From NCBI GenBank assembly GCA_013416795.1, contig RQSC01001045.1:31387-64340 (forward strand): DNA of 32,954 nt, read 5' to 3'. The notes below the pieces were generated by a model. It had not been told where the DNA came from and did not search any database. It was given only the letters and a program-made list of their open reading frames with translations. This document shows positions 16,601 to 26,708 of the stretch, one piece after another; the stretch's first letter is position 1, and the number at the start of each line of letters is the position of its first letter. The position numbers were made by a program, and so were the translations under genes. The DNA is from Prasinococcaceae sp. CCMP 1430. Its lineage: Eukaryota > Prasinodermophyta > Palmophyllophyceae > Prasinococcales > Prasinococcaceae.

Positions 16601-17666
16601 ATGCCCATGACCGGCTCCGCAATCCGAGTCGTCGCCACAGTACTGCTACTCGCGCGCGCGGCAGCCTGCGTACGGTCTCAGCCCGACGCAGCGCAGCATG
16701 GAAACCCCATCGGCGAGGCACTGGCCAACCCGGCGACATGCGCGTTCGTGGGCAGCGGCCCAGGTGCGTGACAGTATTCTCAGCGCGCACGCTCTGACAC
16801 GCGGTCTGCCGCGGCCGTGCGCGTGCTGGGGCTGCACCGACCCACTGACATCGGCGCCGGTGGGCACTGCAGGCAACAGCTCCGCCGCGCGCGAGGCCTG
16901 CTACGACGTGGACCCGTCGGACCTGCCGGCGGCGTTTTCCGTGCGCTTCGAGTTGTACTTTGGCGGCGACCAGCGCGCCTTCACCGTCCGCGTGAACACC
17001 TCGTGGGCGCCGCCGTTCGCGGCGCGCTTCTGGCAGCTTGCGCACCTGGGATTCTGGGAGGACGCCGCGCTGTTCCGCCCCGACTACCGCAACAGCTCGA
17101 CATCCTTCGTCGTGCAGACAGGGCTGGCGGCTACTCCCATTTGGAACGCCCTTTGGACGCTGCTCAAGACCGACAACGCCACCGCCGTGCCCGTCGTGAG
17201 CAACACTCGCGGGTTCGTCTCGTGGGCGATGGACGCGGTTGGATGCTCATCGGGGTCGTCATCCGGGGACGACAATCCGTGCGCGCCGTACCGCCCCGCA
17301 TGCACGTCTGACGAGTACTGCGCCGTCAACTTCACCTCTCAGTTCTTCGTCAATTACGCCGACAACTCGAGGTTGGACGCGAATGGGTTTGCGCCCTTTG
17401 GTCAGGTGGACGAGGAAGGCATGGCGACGCTAGAAGACATCGGCTTTGTCCTTGGCAACCTGTACGGCGAGCTGAGCGACATCTGCTGCTGCGACCCGCC
17501 GGATAGCCTGGCTCCCTACTGCATCTTCGACCCCGAGACTGGCCAGAGCCGCGGCGTCAACTCCACCAGATACGCCGCGCTGGGCTCGCCGTACCTGCGC
17601 TTGGGTGGCCAGTTCCAGGCCATGTACGACCTGCGCATCCGCACGGTGGAGGTCGTCTCCACGTGA
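16601..17666 (+). CDS. Secreted/ER cyclophilin-type peptidyl-prolyl isomerase-like protein
   Basis: Exons 16601-16763 and 16873-17666 give 318 residues. The intron (109 bp) has donor CCAG|GTGCGT, a CTGAC branch-like site and acceptor CACTGCAG; phase 1 matches on both sides. The N-terminus is a signal peptide (SAIRVVATVLLLARAAACV). The cyclophilin core follows: FTVRVNTSWAPPFAARFWQL, FRPDYRNSSTSFVVQTG, SNTRGFVSWAM, FFVNYADNSRLDANGFAPFG. The catalytic-type Arg (FR) and the FxxQ segment are kept. Several NxS/T sites and two Cys-rich insertions (DAVGC to DEYCAVN, and ICCCDPPDSLAPYC) are absent from typical cyclophilins and suggest disulfides in an oxidising compartment. An ATG two codons downstream (16607) is an alternative start. 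Confidence 0.85.
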
Positions 17667-18013
17667 GGCTCGCTCGCTTTCTCGCTCGCTTTCTCGCTCG
17701 CTCGCTCGCGCATGCGCGGGCCCTCGCCGTCGACGTAAGTCCTCGCACCGCCCGCACAGATGCGCCACGCGCCCGTGCGATGCAATTCCCCCTTCGTTTT
17801 GATTGCGCATCGCTGCGATGCACAGCTCATTCTTTTTTCAAAATCGTGGGACTCGAAACGCCATCAAAATGAACGCCATGACTTTTTTCGACGCCGCCGG
17901 CGTCGGCGCCGTTTGCGCGCGCAGCGGCGTACCGCGCCACACCGCGCGCGCAGCGGCAGCCGCGCGCGCTCGCTGGGCCCCTCGCGGCCGTCGCGAGGGC
18001 GCCAAGGATCACT
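17667..18013. promoter_or_regulatory. Spacer and OATP promoter region
   Basis: No gene. Positions 17669-17709 are a CGCT/TCGC simple repeat with TTTC interruptions, just after the cyclophilin stop. An AT-richer patch at 17785-17890 holds TTTTTTCAAAATCG (17834-17846) and CCATCAAAATGAACGCC (core 17864-17876), whose core starts 150 bp before the OATP ATG. The second element matches those upstream of the SAP-motif gene and MutS2. Confidence 0.5.
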
Positions 18014-20976
18014 ATGGGCTCTCCAGCGGCGGGAAGCCGCGCGCGGCGGGCGCGTGTGCTGCTCGCGTTGTCGAGCTTTGCGTTCGTCCAGGGGCTCACG
18101 CACTCGGGGCTTACTGCGGCGACGCTCTCCAGCATTACTCGGCGGTACGGCTTCAGCAATGTGCAGGCAGGCTTTCTGCTCGCCGGCTATGACTTTGCCG
18201 CGGCAGTTGCGGGCACCGTCATCGCGCTCGCCATAGCCGCGGCGCAGCGGAGGCGCCGCCCGCACGCAGACGCCCGGGGCATTCGCGACGAGGACGCAGG
18301 CACTCGCATGGCAGCGGAGGAAGAAAGCAGAGCCAACCGCGACCTGGGCGATAGCAATCCTTCGATCTCATTCGAGGACGGCGAGGGACCGCAAATGTCA
18401 GCTCCACGCGCGTTGCGTGCGCCCACTGGGCGCCGGCAGCGCTTCGCCTGGGTGCCAATGGAGGGCGGGCACAGCAATGCCAAGCGTGGGCCGATTGGCC
18501 GCACGCTGGCACCTTTGCGAACTTTGGCGGCTTCAATTGCCAACTCATGCTGCTGTTGGTGCTCTGGCTGCGTGATGTGCGCACGCGCCTTCTTTTCCAG
18601 CAAAGAGGCAGTGCTGACCGTGGGTCTAGCGCTCTTCGCTCTGGGGTCGTTTATGTATGGCGCCCCACAGCTCGCACACGGGACGTATGGGGTGCCAGAG
18701 CAGACTGTGCACACGTGTTCCCCTTCTGCGCAGCTCGGCCTTGCACCAGCACCGGCGCCGGCACCCGCGCCGACGCCAGTCGCAGTTGGAGTCAACGCGA
18801 GCGGCAATGCGACGAGCAACGGCGGCGACGTCAACGAAGAGCAATGCGACAACGTCATCACAAGCGGCGGTGAGCTGTATGCGCTCTTCATGGTCGCGCA
18901 GATCATCCTTGGCATTGGTGCGTCGCCCCTCTTCACCGTCGGGCCGTCTTTCATCGATGACGTATACGAGGGCAGTGCCTCCGTGAACACGGCCCTCGGG
19001 CTCTTTTTCGGCGCCTCCGCCCTCGGCCCCGCCGTCGGTTTTGTACTCGGGGGCATCACACTCGCTACCTGGATCGATGGGGACAGCGCCCAGCCTCCTG
19101 GCATCCAGCAAGAATCACGCTTTTGGGTGGGCCAATGGTTCGTCGGCTTCTGGATTAGCGCGGTGGCCGGCGCGGCACTGCTTCTGCCCTTCGCGCTTGC
19201 TCTCTTTATAGGGCGACGGCGCGGGGCGCCTCAAGACAACACCGTAGCGCCGGAGGAGAACGGCATTGAGTTGCCGCCGTCCTTATATTCGAGTGCTGCC
19301 ACTGCAGACCCTGAATCATTGGAGGCGCTGGCACGCAACGGCGTCTCTGCGTCCGTGCACGTCAATGGTGCCGCCGAGCATGATCGCGAGGACGACGACG
19401 ACGCCACAAGGGCGAACCCACTAGGACGTCAAACCAATGGCGATGAGCAAGATGCCGCACACATAGATACAAACGGTGGCGACGAGGGCTCTGCTCGTGC
19501 CGGCGGTGGAGCGGAGCAGATCGATCGACGTGGACAGCAGCAGCCACAGAGCGACGATGGGTCGGGAGATCACGCGGGTGGCAGGCCCGGGCTCGTTTCA
19601 GGGACATTCATTGCGTTGATCGCCGCGCTCAGCTTTGAGGTGCTGGGGAAGAGTGCCATCGTCCCTTTCGTCCCTCTCGTCGTTCAGGAGACATTTGGTG
19701 TCTCGTCTTCATCTGCGAGCTACATGGGTCCGTTTGTGTCGCTCGCCGTGTGCGATGAACGTATCGCCCATGCCGACTCATGCACACCCGCGCACGCCAC
19801 GCCCGCGCTGCGAGACCTGTCGCTGACGAACGGCGCTGCGTCGGCGCACCAACCTGCGCTCCTCTTGGTGACTGGCGCCTCAAATATTGACGCGTTGGGA
19901 TGACACGCGCAGTGGGTGTGGTTCTTGTGCCCGCAGCCATCTTGGGGACAATCGCGGGTGGCGTGCTAGTCATGAAGACCAAAATGAGTATCAGATCGCA
20001 AATAATGTTGTGCGCAGTCACGGTCTTCCTGGGAGCGTGCGTCTTCACGGCAGCGTCCTTTACGATGGTAGCATGCGACGAGCTCGACTTCGCTGGCATC
20101 AACGCCCCCGCCGCATCTGACTCCGCAAACGGGACGCACGTGGGCCTGTGGCCGCACCTCCCCCACTTTGGCTCTCTCTTTGGCAATAGGACGAAGCCTG
20201 GTGACGAGCGTTTCGAGGACACGTGCAACGCTGGCTGCGATTGTGAGATCGAATATCAACCTGTGTGCTCGACCACAGACGGCACGACGTACTTGAACGG
20301 CTGCGTTGCCGGCTGCGAGAACGCCACAGCAAATGACGAGGGGGTGCCGACTGCTTACAGCAACTGCACATGCGCCCCTTCGGACGGCCGCGATGCCGTC
20401 GTGCCAGGGGAGTGTTCGCGCACGTGCGCGGCACTCTATGGATTCCTGTCTCTGCTGTTCGTGGCAATATTTCTGGTTTTCCTCAACGCGTCGCCGGTCA
20501 TGAAGGTCTTCATGGAGTGCGCCGGAGCCCCGCACACACGCACGCTGAGCCTCGCCTTGGGCGCTCTGGCCTACCGCTTGTTCGGCGCCATCCCCGGACC
20601 GGTACTCGAAGGGCTCCTGCTCGACGACGCCTGCCGATACGAGTCGCCGTGTTCTAACGCCTGCTTGGTGCATGATCCGCACGGAGTGCGCGTTGCCATC
20701 ACGTCCTTCCCGCTGTCCGCAATGGGGATGAGCGCGATTTTGTACGTTGTCGCGTGGCGCTTGCACGGCATGAAGCGGCGCCTTGACGTCGGGTGCCTGA
20801 TTGTTGGTGCCGGTTGCGTGATCGGCATACTGGCGTCACTGCGCTCTCTCTTCAGATGGAAGCGGCGACGGGTCATCCCTCACGAGGGGGACGCCGAACA
20901 GCTGATACAAGGGGCAGGCGGCGCCAGCTCCGAGCGCGATCCAGAATTTGCCGGCGCAGATGTTTCGGAGGCATGA
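18014..20976 (+). CDS. Organic anion transporter (OATP/SLCO family) with Kazal-like loop
   Basis: Exons 18014-19727 and 19913-20976 give 925 residues. The intron (185 bp) has donor ATGG|GTCCGT and acceptor ACGCGCAG, phase 1; it joins ASYM to VGVVLVPAAILG, spaced as in animal OATPs. Family features: TM1-2 with FVQGLTHSGLTAATLSSITR and RYGFSNVQAGFLLAGYD; a late extracellular Cys-rich Kazal-like module (about 675-720, CNAGCDCEIEYQPVCS, then TYLNGCVAGC); and LAYRLFGAIPGPVLEGLLLD. About 12 TM helices are present. Two long hydrophilic loops stand out: a cytosolic one after TM2 (about 75-180) and an acidic Asn/Asp/Gly-rich one (about 405-520). It probably exchanges large amphipathic anions across the plasma membrane; the substrate is unknown. 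The gene follows the cyclophilin on the same strand. Confidence 0.93.
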
Positions 20977-21115
20977 TTGGACTGGGAGGTTTTCTCGCCG
21001 TCAGCGGAGCACCAGCCAGCGCAGAGATAGCCACAGCGCACCGCGGATGCGCACACGCGCTCTCCGCCCTCCCCGCCACACCGAGCGCCGCCATGCACTA
21101 AAATTCCTTTGCGAC

Positions 21116-24100
21116 CTAGCGTTTGATGATTACGTGTAGTCTACATGGCCGAGCCAACGCGCGACGCGTTGATGGGTGTGCCTGCGTAGTGGTTGGGAGG
21201 GAACAGCCAGTTCTCGTCGCCAGCAGGGTGCCGCCGACACCCCCCCGGCCACCAGCCCGCTCCCTGGCATTTTTGAGGGCCTCGGCCATCCAGAAGTCGG
21301 CCCTGCGCTGCGCCTCCTCGAACGCGCGCTTCGACGCATCTTCGCGCCCGACGGCGCGCTGCGCGAACGCGTGGCGTAGCACGGCGATCTCCTTCTCGAG
21401 CGCTGAGATGACGTCGAGTGCCTCCTCGAGCGTGGCCGGTTTCATACCGTGCCGCGGCACGCTCAGCGGGCTAGCCCGCGTTGCCGCTCGCTCAATCCCA
21501 TTCATGGTCACAGGCAGTCCCAACGGCGCCATGCGCGCGTTGAAAGTGCTCGGAAGTCCCGCGATGCCCCGCGCCGAGCTCACATCGCGGTTGTTCAGCG
21601 CCGCTGCAGGAGAGTTCGAGTTCGGTGCCCGTGGACCAGACGCGTACAGCGACGTGCAAGTGCCCTCGAGCGCCCTGTCACCCTTAATCTTCTCATGCGG
21701 CATCGACTGGATGCCTGACACCACCGCGTTGGACACCGACGCAGCAGAATGAAGCGTGCCACTGATGACTGCAGCTGCCGCCTTTGGCCGTGGCGGCGTG
21801 CCGGATGCCGCCTGTGAGATCTTCGCCCCGCCGACTTCGCCGAGCGGGCTGAGCAGCGCAGAGCTTTGCTGCGTCGCCGCGGCCAGGCGGCGCACGAGCG
21901 CTGCGGGCGGCGGAGGGGGCACACCCACCACGGCGCCACCGCCTGCAGTTTCAGTTCCTGCGGTAGGTGCAGCAGCCTTTGCTTGGCCCCGAAAGCGCAC
22001 TTCCGCCTCCTTGCGCTCGCGCTCGCGCTCGGCGTCACGCATCTTGATGTACTTTGCGCGCTGCATTTGGCCCCGCCAGCGCGTGGCAATACGCGTCACA
22101 GCCGCCGACTGCACTGCCAGCAGCTCCTTGTACACCTTGCGCTGGCGGTGCATGCGGTACGTGGAAGAGATCTTGGTGCACGCACGCACGCGGGTCATCA
22201 GGAAGCTCTGCAGCGCGTCACTCTTCATGAAGATCTTTGTTCGGCCGAGCAGATACTCGCTCTCCTCAATCTCGAGCATCTTAAGGAGTCCGAGTACGAG
22301 CTTCTTCCCTTGAGCGGGCGTCGTGACCTTGCATCCGGATCCCTGGTAGACCTCAGCGATGGACACGTAAGTCGCGCGCACACGATACACTGAGAGCTGC
22401 TGGCGTACCACGATGAGGTCCTTGATGCCCGAGTAGCGCATTTGGCGCAGCACGAGCGGGTGGTCGAAGGAATCTGCGGACCGCTTGAGGTTGGGCTTGA
22501 TGCATCGCACGAAGTGCAGCGTTGCTGCTGAGAGCGTCGTGCGCAGCGACGCCAGCTGTTTGGTGAATCGGGCCGCTACCGTGACCATGCGTTTGCCTTT
22601 TGTTTCCACAGCCTCGCCCTCGTCACCCTTGAAGACCATAGACACGAAGGCCTTCTCTGAGCCGACGATTGTCTCCACAAGATCACTGCTCAGGACGTCT
22701 ACGTTCTTCACAATGAAATCCGTGGTGTCGTAAGTGACGTCCGCGGCGAAGTGCTGGAGCACGAATGCGCGGTGGCCCATCCGCGGGTGCGCTTTGGCGA
22801 AGTGCTTCGTCCCGGCGACCACCTCGTGTACCTTTTGCGCGTACGAGTCGTCGGTCCCCTTGCCGCCGGGCAGCGAGCACTCCTCATGCAGCAGCACAAG
22901 CAGGCCCTTCGGGCGCTTCTCGATGAGGTCAATGCACGCCTGATTGTCAGTGAAGCTTATGTTCGCGACTGGCAGGTCTTCTTCGTCGAAAGCTTTCAAC
23001 TCCAACTTGAAGAAGGATTGCAGGAACTGCTGATGCAACGCCTCGTTTGCGTAGTTGATGCACAACTGCTCGAATGAGTTTTGCGCGCCCGTCGATTCGT
23101 CCACGCTCTCGAAGCCGTAGATGTCGAGCACGGCGATCTGCCTGTTGGCGTCGGCGTTGGCGCGCTTGCGCACGCCAGCTCCGCCACCGCCGTCGAAGCC
23201 GTCGTTGATGCGATGCACCAGCCAGTCGAAGAGGCGCTTGTACAGCGCACGCGCGAGCGCGTGTATGCCATCCGACGCTTCACGCACGCCGAGCGCCACC
23301 GTGGCGAACGACTCGCGCCGCCCGCCCGAGATCTTCTTCCTGGTGAGCCCCTCGGCCAGCAGGTCTTGTGGGACGCCCAGTAACTCAGCGGCCTTCCTCA
23401 GGCTCTTCATGGAACCTCTGCAAATCTCCGAGTCGCCCTTGTCGCACGCGCCCGTGACCTTGACGTTACCCAGGTGCATCACGGCACCCAGCAATGACCA
23501 ACAGTGTTCGACCTCAGCGGGCTCGAAGCCGAGCGCTTCAAACGCTTTGCACACTCTCTTGAAGTCCGCTGCGTCATCAACGCCTTCGATGACGGTAGAA
23601 GCAGGAATCGCCGAGAGATAGACGAAGCCATCCACGCCGTCGGACGGCAGCTCGAGGCGCTGCCGCAGCGCGTCGTCCGCGCCCCGGCAGAGCTGGTACA
23701 TGATGTGGTAGTTGCGGTCGCCAGGCTGCTGAGAGGTCACGCGGCTCGTCTCGAGCAGGTAGCGGTGGATGTTGGCACCAATCACGCGCGCGCCGGAGGC
23801 GTCGTACTGCAGCTCGAAGAGCTTACCGAAGCGGCTGGAGTTGTCATTGACGTGCGTTTTGGCGTTGCCGAAGGCCTCCAACAGGGGGTTGGACTGCAGA
23901 ATGCGCTCCTCCACGTTGGAGCCGCTTTGCGACGACGCGCCGCCGCTGACGAGCACGGATCGAGCCATCAGGTAGCGCAGCAAGTGTTTCGTGCCCTCGG
24001 TCTTTCCCGCGCCTGACTCGCCAGAGATAACGACGGCCTGCGGCTCGCGCCTCTCGGCCATAGCGGTGTAGGCCACGTCAGCGACGCCGAAGAGGTGGGG

Positions 24101-24568
24101 CGGAAGGACGCCATCGGTGATCGACTCGCGCCGCCCCTCCTTGCCCGCGTCGCCCATCATCGTCGCCTGTGCTCGCCCGCCAGCAGGCGCTGACGAGTAC
24201 TTCCCGCGCTGGATGCTCGTCGAGTACTTCAAGATCGCGTCCTGGCCGTAGATGCCAAGGTTAGTGTATGGATTGACTGAGATGAGCAGCGCCGAACATA
24301 GCGTGTAGATCTGGCCTTTGCTGTAGCGCGCCGCGACGTTCTCGAGCAGGGCGCCCTCGTGCAGCTCGTCCAGCCCGGACATGTCGGCGACGCCCGTCGG
24401 CGCGAGCCTCGACGCGGGTGCAACGTCGACAGCTCGCACGCCGGTGATGCGACCGCCGGAGGCGAGCAAGATGTCGGCTGTGCCACCACTGGTGCGCACC
24501 ACCGCGCCACGCGCCCACGTGCCCTCATGCAGCGCGTACACCTGCGCGCCCGCCTCGAGTGCCTCCAT
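21116..24568 (-). CDS. Unconventional myosin heavy chain
   Basis: 1150 residues from the ATG at 24568 (MEALEAGAQVYALHEG), apparently without introns. Order: SH3-like N-terminal subdomain; motor with P-loop GESGAGKTEGTKHL (about 183), switch I NDNSSRFGKLFEL, switch II DIYGFESVDES (about 482) and actin-binding segment FVRCIKPNLKRS (about 685); one or two IQ-like stretches (about 790-850, VTRIATRWRGQMQRAKY); a Pro/Ala-rich linker; and a short coiled coil near the end (ATLEEALDVISALEKEIAVL, about 1043-1105). The insert between the SH3-like part and the P-loop (around GKYSSAPAGGRAQ) is longer than usual. The TEDS-site residue appears to be Ser in RRES. I cannot assign a class; the short tail has no recognised cargo domain. 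The last ~30 residues are low complexity and may hide a small 3' intron. Confidence 0.93.
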   Translation of the reverse strand: MEALEAGAQVYALHEGTWARGAVVRTSGGTADILLASGGRITGVRAVDVAPASRLAPTGVADMSGLDELHEGALLENVAARYSKGQIYTLCSALLISVNPYTNLGIYGQDAILKYSTSIQRGKYSSAPAGGRAQATMMGDAGKEGRRESITDGVLPPHLFGVADVAYTAMAERREPQAVVISGESGAGKTEGTKHLLRYLMARSVLVSGGASSQSGSNVEERILQSNPLLEAFGNAKTHVNDNSSRFGKLFELQYDASGARVIGANIHRYLLETSRVTSQQPGDRNYHIMYQLCRGADDALRQRLELPSDGVDGFVYLSAIPASTVIEGVDDAADFKRVCKAFEALGFEPAEVEHCWSLLGAVMHLGNVKVTGACDKGDSEICRGSMKSLRKAAELLGVPQDLLAEGLTRKKISGGRRESFATVALGVREASDGIHALARALYKRLFDWLVHRINDGFDGGGGAGVRKRANADANRQIAVLDIYGFESVDESTGAQNSFEQLCINYANEALHQQFLQSFFKLELKAFDEEDLPVANISFTDNQACIDLIEKRPKGLLVLLHEECSLPGGKGTDDSYAQKVHEVVAGTKHFAKAHPRMGHRAFVLQHFAADVTYDTTDFIVKNVDVLSSDLVETIVGSEKAFVSMVFKGDEGEAVETKGKRMVTVAARFTKQLASLRTTLSAATLHFVRCIKPNLKRSADSFDHPLVLRQMRYSGIKDLIVVRQQLSVYRVRATYVSIAEVYQGSGCKVTTPAQGKKLVLGLLKMLEIEESEYLLGRTKIFMKSDALQSFLMTRVRACTKISSTYRMHRQRKVYKELLAVQSAAVTRIATRWRGQMQRAKYIKMRDAERERERKEAEVRFRGQAKAAAPTAGTETAGGGAVVGVPPPPPAALVRRLAAATQQSSALLSPLGEVGGAKISQAASGTPPRPKAAAAVISGTLHSAASVSNAVVSGIQSMPHEKIKGDRALEGTCTSLYASGPRAPNSNSPAAALNNRDVSSARGIAGLPSTFNARMAPLGLPVTMNGIERAATRASPLSVPRHGMKPATLEEALDVISALEKEIAVLRHAFAQRAVGREDASKRAFEEAQRRADFWMAEALKNARERAGGRGGVGGTLLATRTGCSLPTTTQAHPSTRRALARPCRLHVIIKR

Positions 24569-25648
24569 CGCGAGCGCTGGAGGCGGATGCCGGCGTCGGC
24601 GCGCGCTATCGTGCCTGCCTTGTGCGTGACCGCAAGCCCCACCCGCCCTCTCCGCCCGCAGTCCGCCCGCAGTTAGCCGCCTCCACCCCCCGCCCCACCC
24701 GACCCCACCCCACGCGTGCGCGCGCGGGATGGCGCTTCCGCCGCGCCCGCCGCGAACCGGGCACACAAGAGCCGAGGACGCACGCGCACACACACACACA
24801 CACACAGAGGGCACGCACGCGCATGAGGCACGACCGCACCTCCCCACCCCCACCCACACGCGCACAGGCGCGCGCACGTGCGCACAGGCGCGCGCTCGCG
24901 CTCGTCCCGCGCGCGCGGGGGAACGCCGCCGCTGTGCCCCTTCGCGCCGCGTTTTTCTTTTTTGTGCGCGCGCATTTCGACGCGGAAAACGCGCCGAAAA
25001 GGCGCGGCGGAAAAAAACCGCGAGGCAGCTGGCGGTGCTGCGGGGGCGGGGCGGGTGTGAGGGGCGCCACACGGCGCGCGGCGGCGGCGCGGGCACGGGC
25101 CATGGTGCGTGTGCAGCGTGGGAGATTGCGCCTTCTTGACCCCTCCCCTCTTCACCACCCACGGGGTTCTCTCCCTCTGTGTGCGCGCGCGGGCGCGCGC
25201 GCTCGTGCGCGCGCTCTCGTGCGCGCGCGCTCTGTGATTTTCGCCGGCGCGCGCGCAGGGGCTCGCGCGAGCGCGAGCTCTTCGACGGCGAAATCCCCGC
25301 GCATCGCGCCGTCGCGCCCCGCGCCACCATCGACGCCACGCGCGCGGCCATCGCGGCCCTGAGGGCCGGGGACGGCCGAAGGATCGGGGGAGGAGAGGGG
25401 GGGAGGAGGGGGAGCGAGGCACGTGCGCGCACTGGCCAGCGCTCCCGCAACGCGAAACCGAAACGCGCAGAGGAGCGAATATCGCTTTTTCAAAACCTCG
25501 AACCCTTTTTTGGTAAGCAACCCTAAAAGTATGAACCCTTATTCCGCGCCGCGCGCGCCGGGTCGCGGCGCCTCGCCAGGGTCCGATCCGGGGAGCGGGC
25601 GCGCCCCCATTGAAAACGTTTCCGTCGTTTCGACTGAGACTATGCCAC
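24569..25648. promoter_or_regulatory. Long divergent region, myosin / PEX19
   Basis: The largest gene-free stretch, about 1,080 bp. It holds a CA run at 24788-24806, further CA/CG alternation to about 24910, and a cluster of GAAAA words at 24980-25018 that includes a perfect inverted repeat, CGCGCC-GAAAA-GGCGCG (24990-25006). CG/CT alternation fills 25178-25240. Near the PEX19 end lie CTTTTTCAAAACCTCG (from about 25484), similar to an element upstream of the OATP gene, and a telo-box-like AACCCTAAAA (25519-25528). Upstream exons of PEX19 could lie here; I could not identify one. Confidence 0.45.
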
Positions 25649-26536
25649 ATGGCTTATTTTGCGGAATGCCACAATCAAGATCGAAATGCGCGTTTTTGTG
25701 GTGGGCGACGGCGGCGCGCCGCGGCGGCAGCCGCCGCGGCGACTGCCACGGCCATCGCCGCGGCCGATGCCGGCGCTGAGGCGTCTGCCGCAAGCGTGCA
25801 GGCCGCAGAGCCCCAGGCGCCCGGCACGCCATCCGCTGCAGCCCGTGAGGCGGATGGGGCCGCTGGCGCAGGCGATGCGGACATCGGCGGGATGGACGAG
25901 CTGGCCAAGGGGCTGGCGCGGCTATTCGAGGAGACCGCGGGCGGCGGCGGCGGCAGTGGCGGTGAGAGTGGCGATGGAGGCGGCGGGTTTGCGGAGGATG
26001 ACCTGATGCGCACGCTGCAGCAACTTGCGGAGGGCGCCGGCGATGGCGCGGCTGGTGGCGGCTCAGCGGACGAGGCGGACGCGCGCGCACTCGAGGAGAT
26101 GCTCGGTGCGCTCGGCGCAGGCCTCGAAGGCGGGGACGGCGGCGCCGGTGGGGATGGCGCTGAGATGGCGGGGCTAATGGAGTCGATGATGCATGCGCTG
26201 CTGAGCAAGGACGTGCTGCAACAGCCCATGTCGGAGATTGCCGACAAGTATCCGCGCTGGATCGACGCCAACCGCGACACGCTGTCGGCGTCCGAGGTGG
26301 AGATGTACGAGAAGCAGCTCGCACTCGTACGCGAGCTGCTCGTGGTGTACGACGAGGCTCCCGAGGACATGCCGCGCATCGCCAGGCTCATGGAGGAGAT
26401 GCAATCCCTGGGCCAGCCGCCGGAGGAGATCGTGTCGGATCTCGTGCCCGGGGTCGAGTTCCAGGACGGTGCGCCAGTGCTGCCCGACCTAGGTGCGCAG
26501 GCGGGCATGCCGCCAGGCGCGTGCACCATCATGTAG
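25649..26536 (+). CDS. PEX19: Peroxin-19, farnesylated peroxisomal membrane-protein chaperone
   Basis: 295 residues from the ATG at 25649. The C-terminal domain is clear PEX19: LMESMMHALLSKDVLQQPMSEIADKYPRWID (seen in two parts), EVEMYEKQLALVRELL, MPRIARLMEEMQSLGQPPEE and ending CTIM, a CaaX farnesylation box (human PEX19 ends CLIM). PEX19 binds new peroxisomal membrane proteins in the cytosol and delivers them to PEX3. The N-terminal half is Gly/Ala/Asp-rich (MDELAKGLARLFEE is the only helical piece). A standard acidic PEX3-binding helix at the very N-terminus is not evident. The first ~35 residues (YFAECHNQDRNARFCGG, then Arg and Ala runs) look unlike PEX19, so the true start may be downstream or an upstream exon may be missing. 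It converges with proteasome beta-1 (172 bp). Confidence 0.9.
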   Translation: MAYFAECHNQDRNARFCGGRRRRAAAAAAAATATAIAAADAGAEASAASVQAAEPQAPGTPSAAAREADGAAGAGDADIGGMDELAKGLARLFEETAGGGGGSGGESGDGGGGFAEDDLMRTLQQLAEGAGDGAAGGGSADEADARALEEMLGALGAGLEGGDGGAGGDGAEMAGLMESMMHALLSKDVLQQPMSEIADKYPRWIDANRDTLSASEVEMYEKQLALVRELLVVYDEAPEDMPRIARLMEEMQSLGQPPEEIVSDLVPGVEFQDGAPVLPDLGAQAGMPPGACTIM

Positions 26537-26708
26537 GCACGAGCGCGGCGCACGCACGGCGGAAGCGTCCTAAGCATTTTTGCACCCCTCGGCGATGCGG
26601 CACGAGCGTACTGTAGCAAGGATGCGAACGCGCAGCTGCTGCCTGGCGCGGCGCGACGGCGCGGATGGCATCGCCGAGTTTTGGTGTCATTGTTTACGCG
26701 GGGCTCCC

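Noticed and set aside
19728-19760. Alternative OATP donor after FVSLA (GTGTGCG) instead of ATGG|GTCCGT
   Set aside because: No GT-AG solution keeps phase with the downstream exon, and the chosen site reproduces the spacing of known OATPs exactly.
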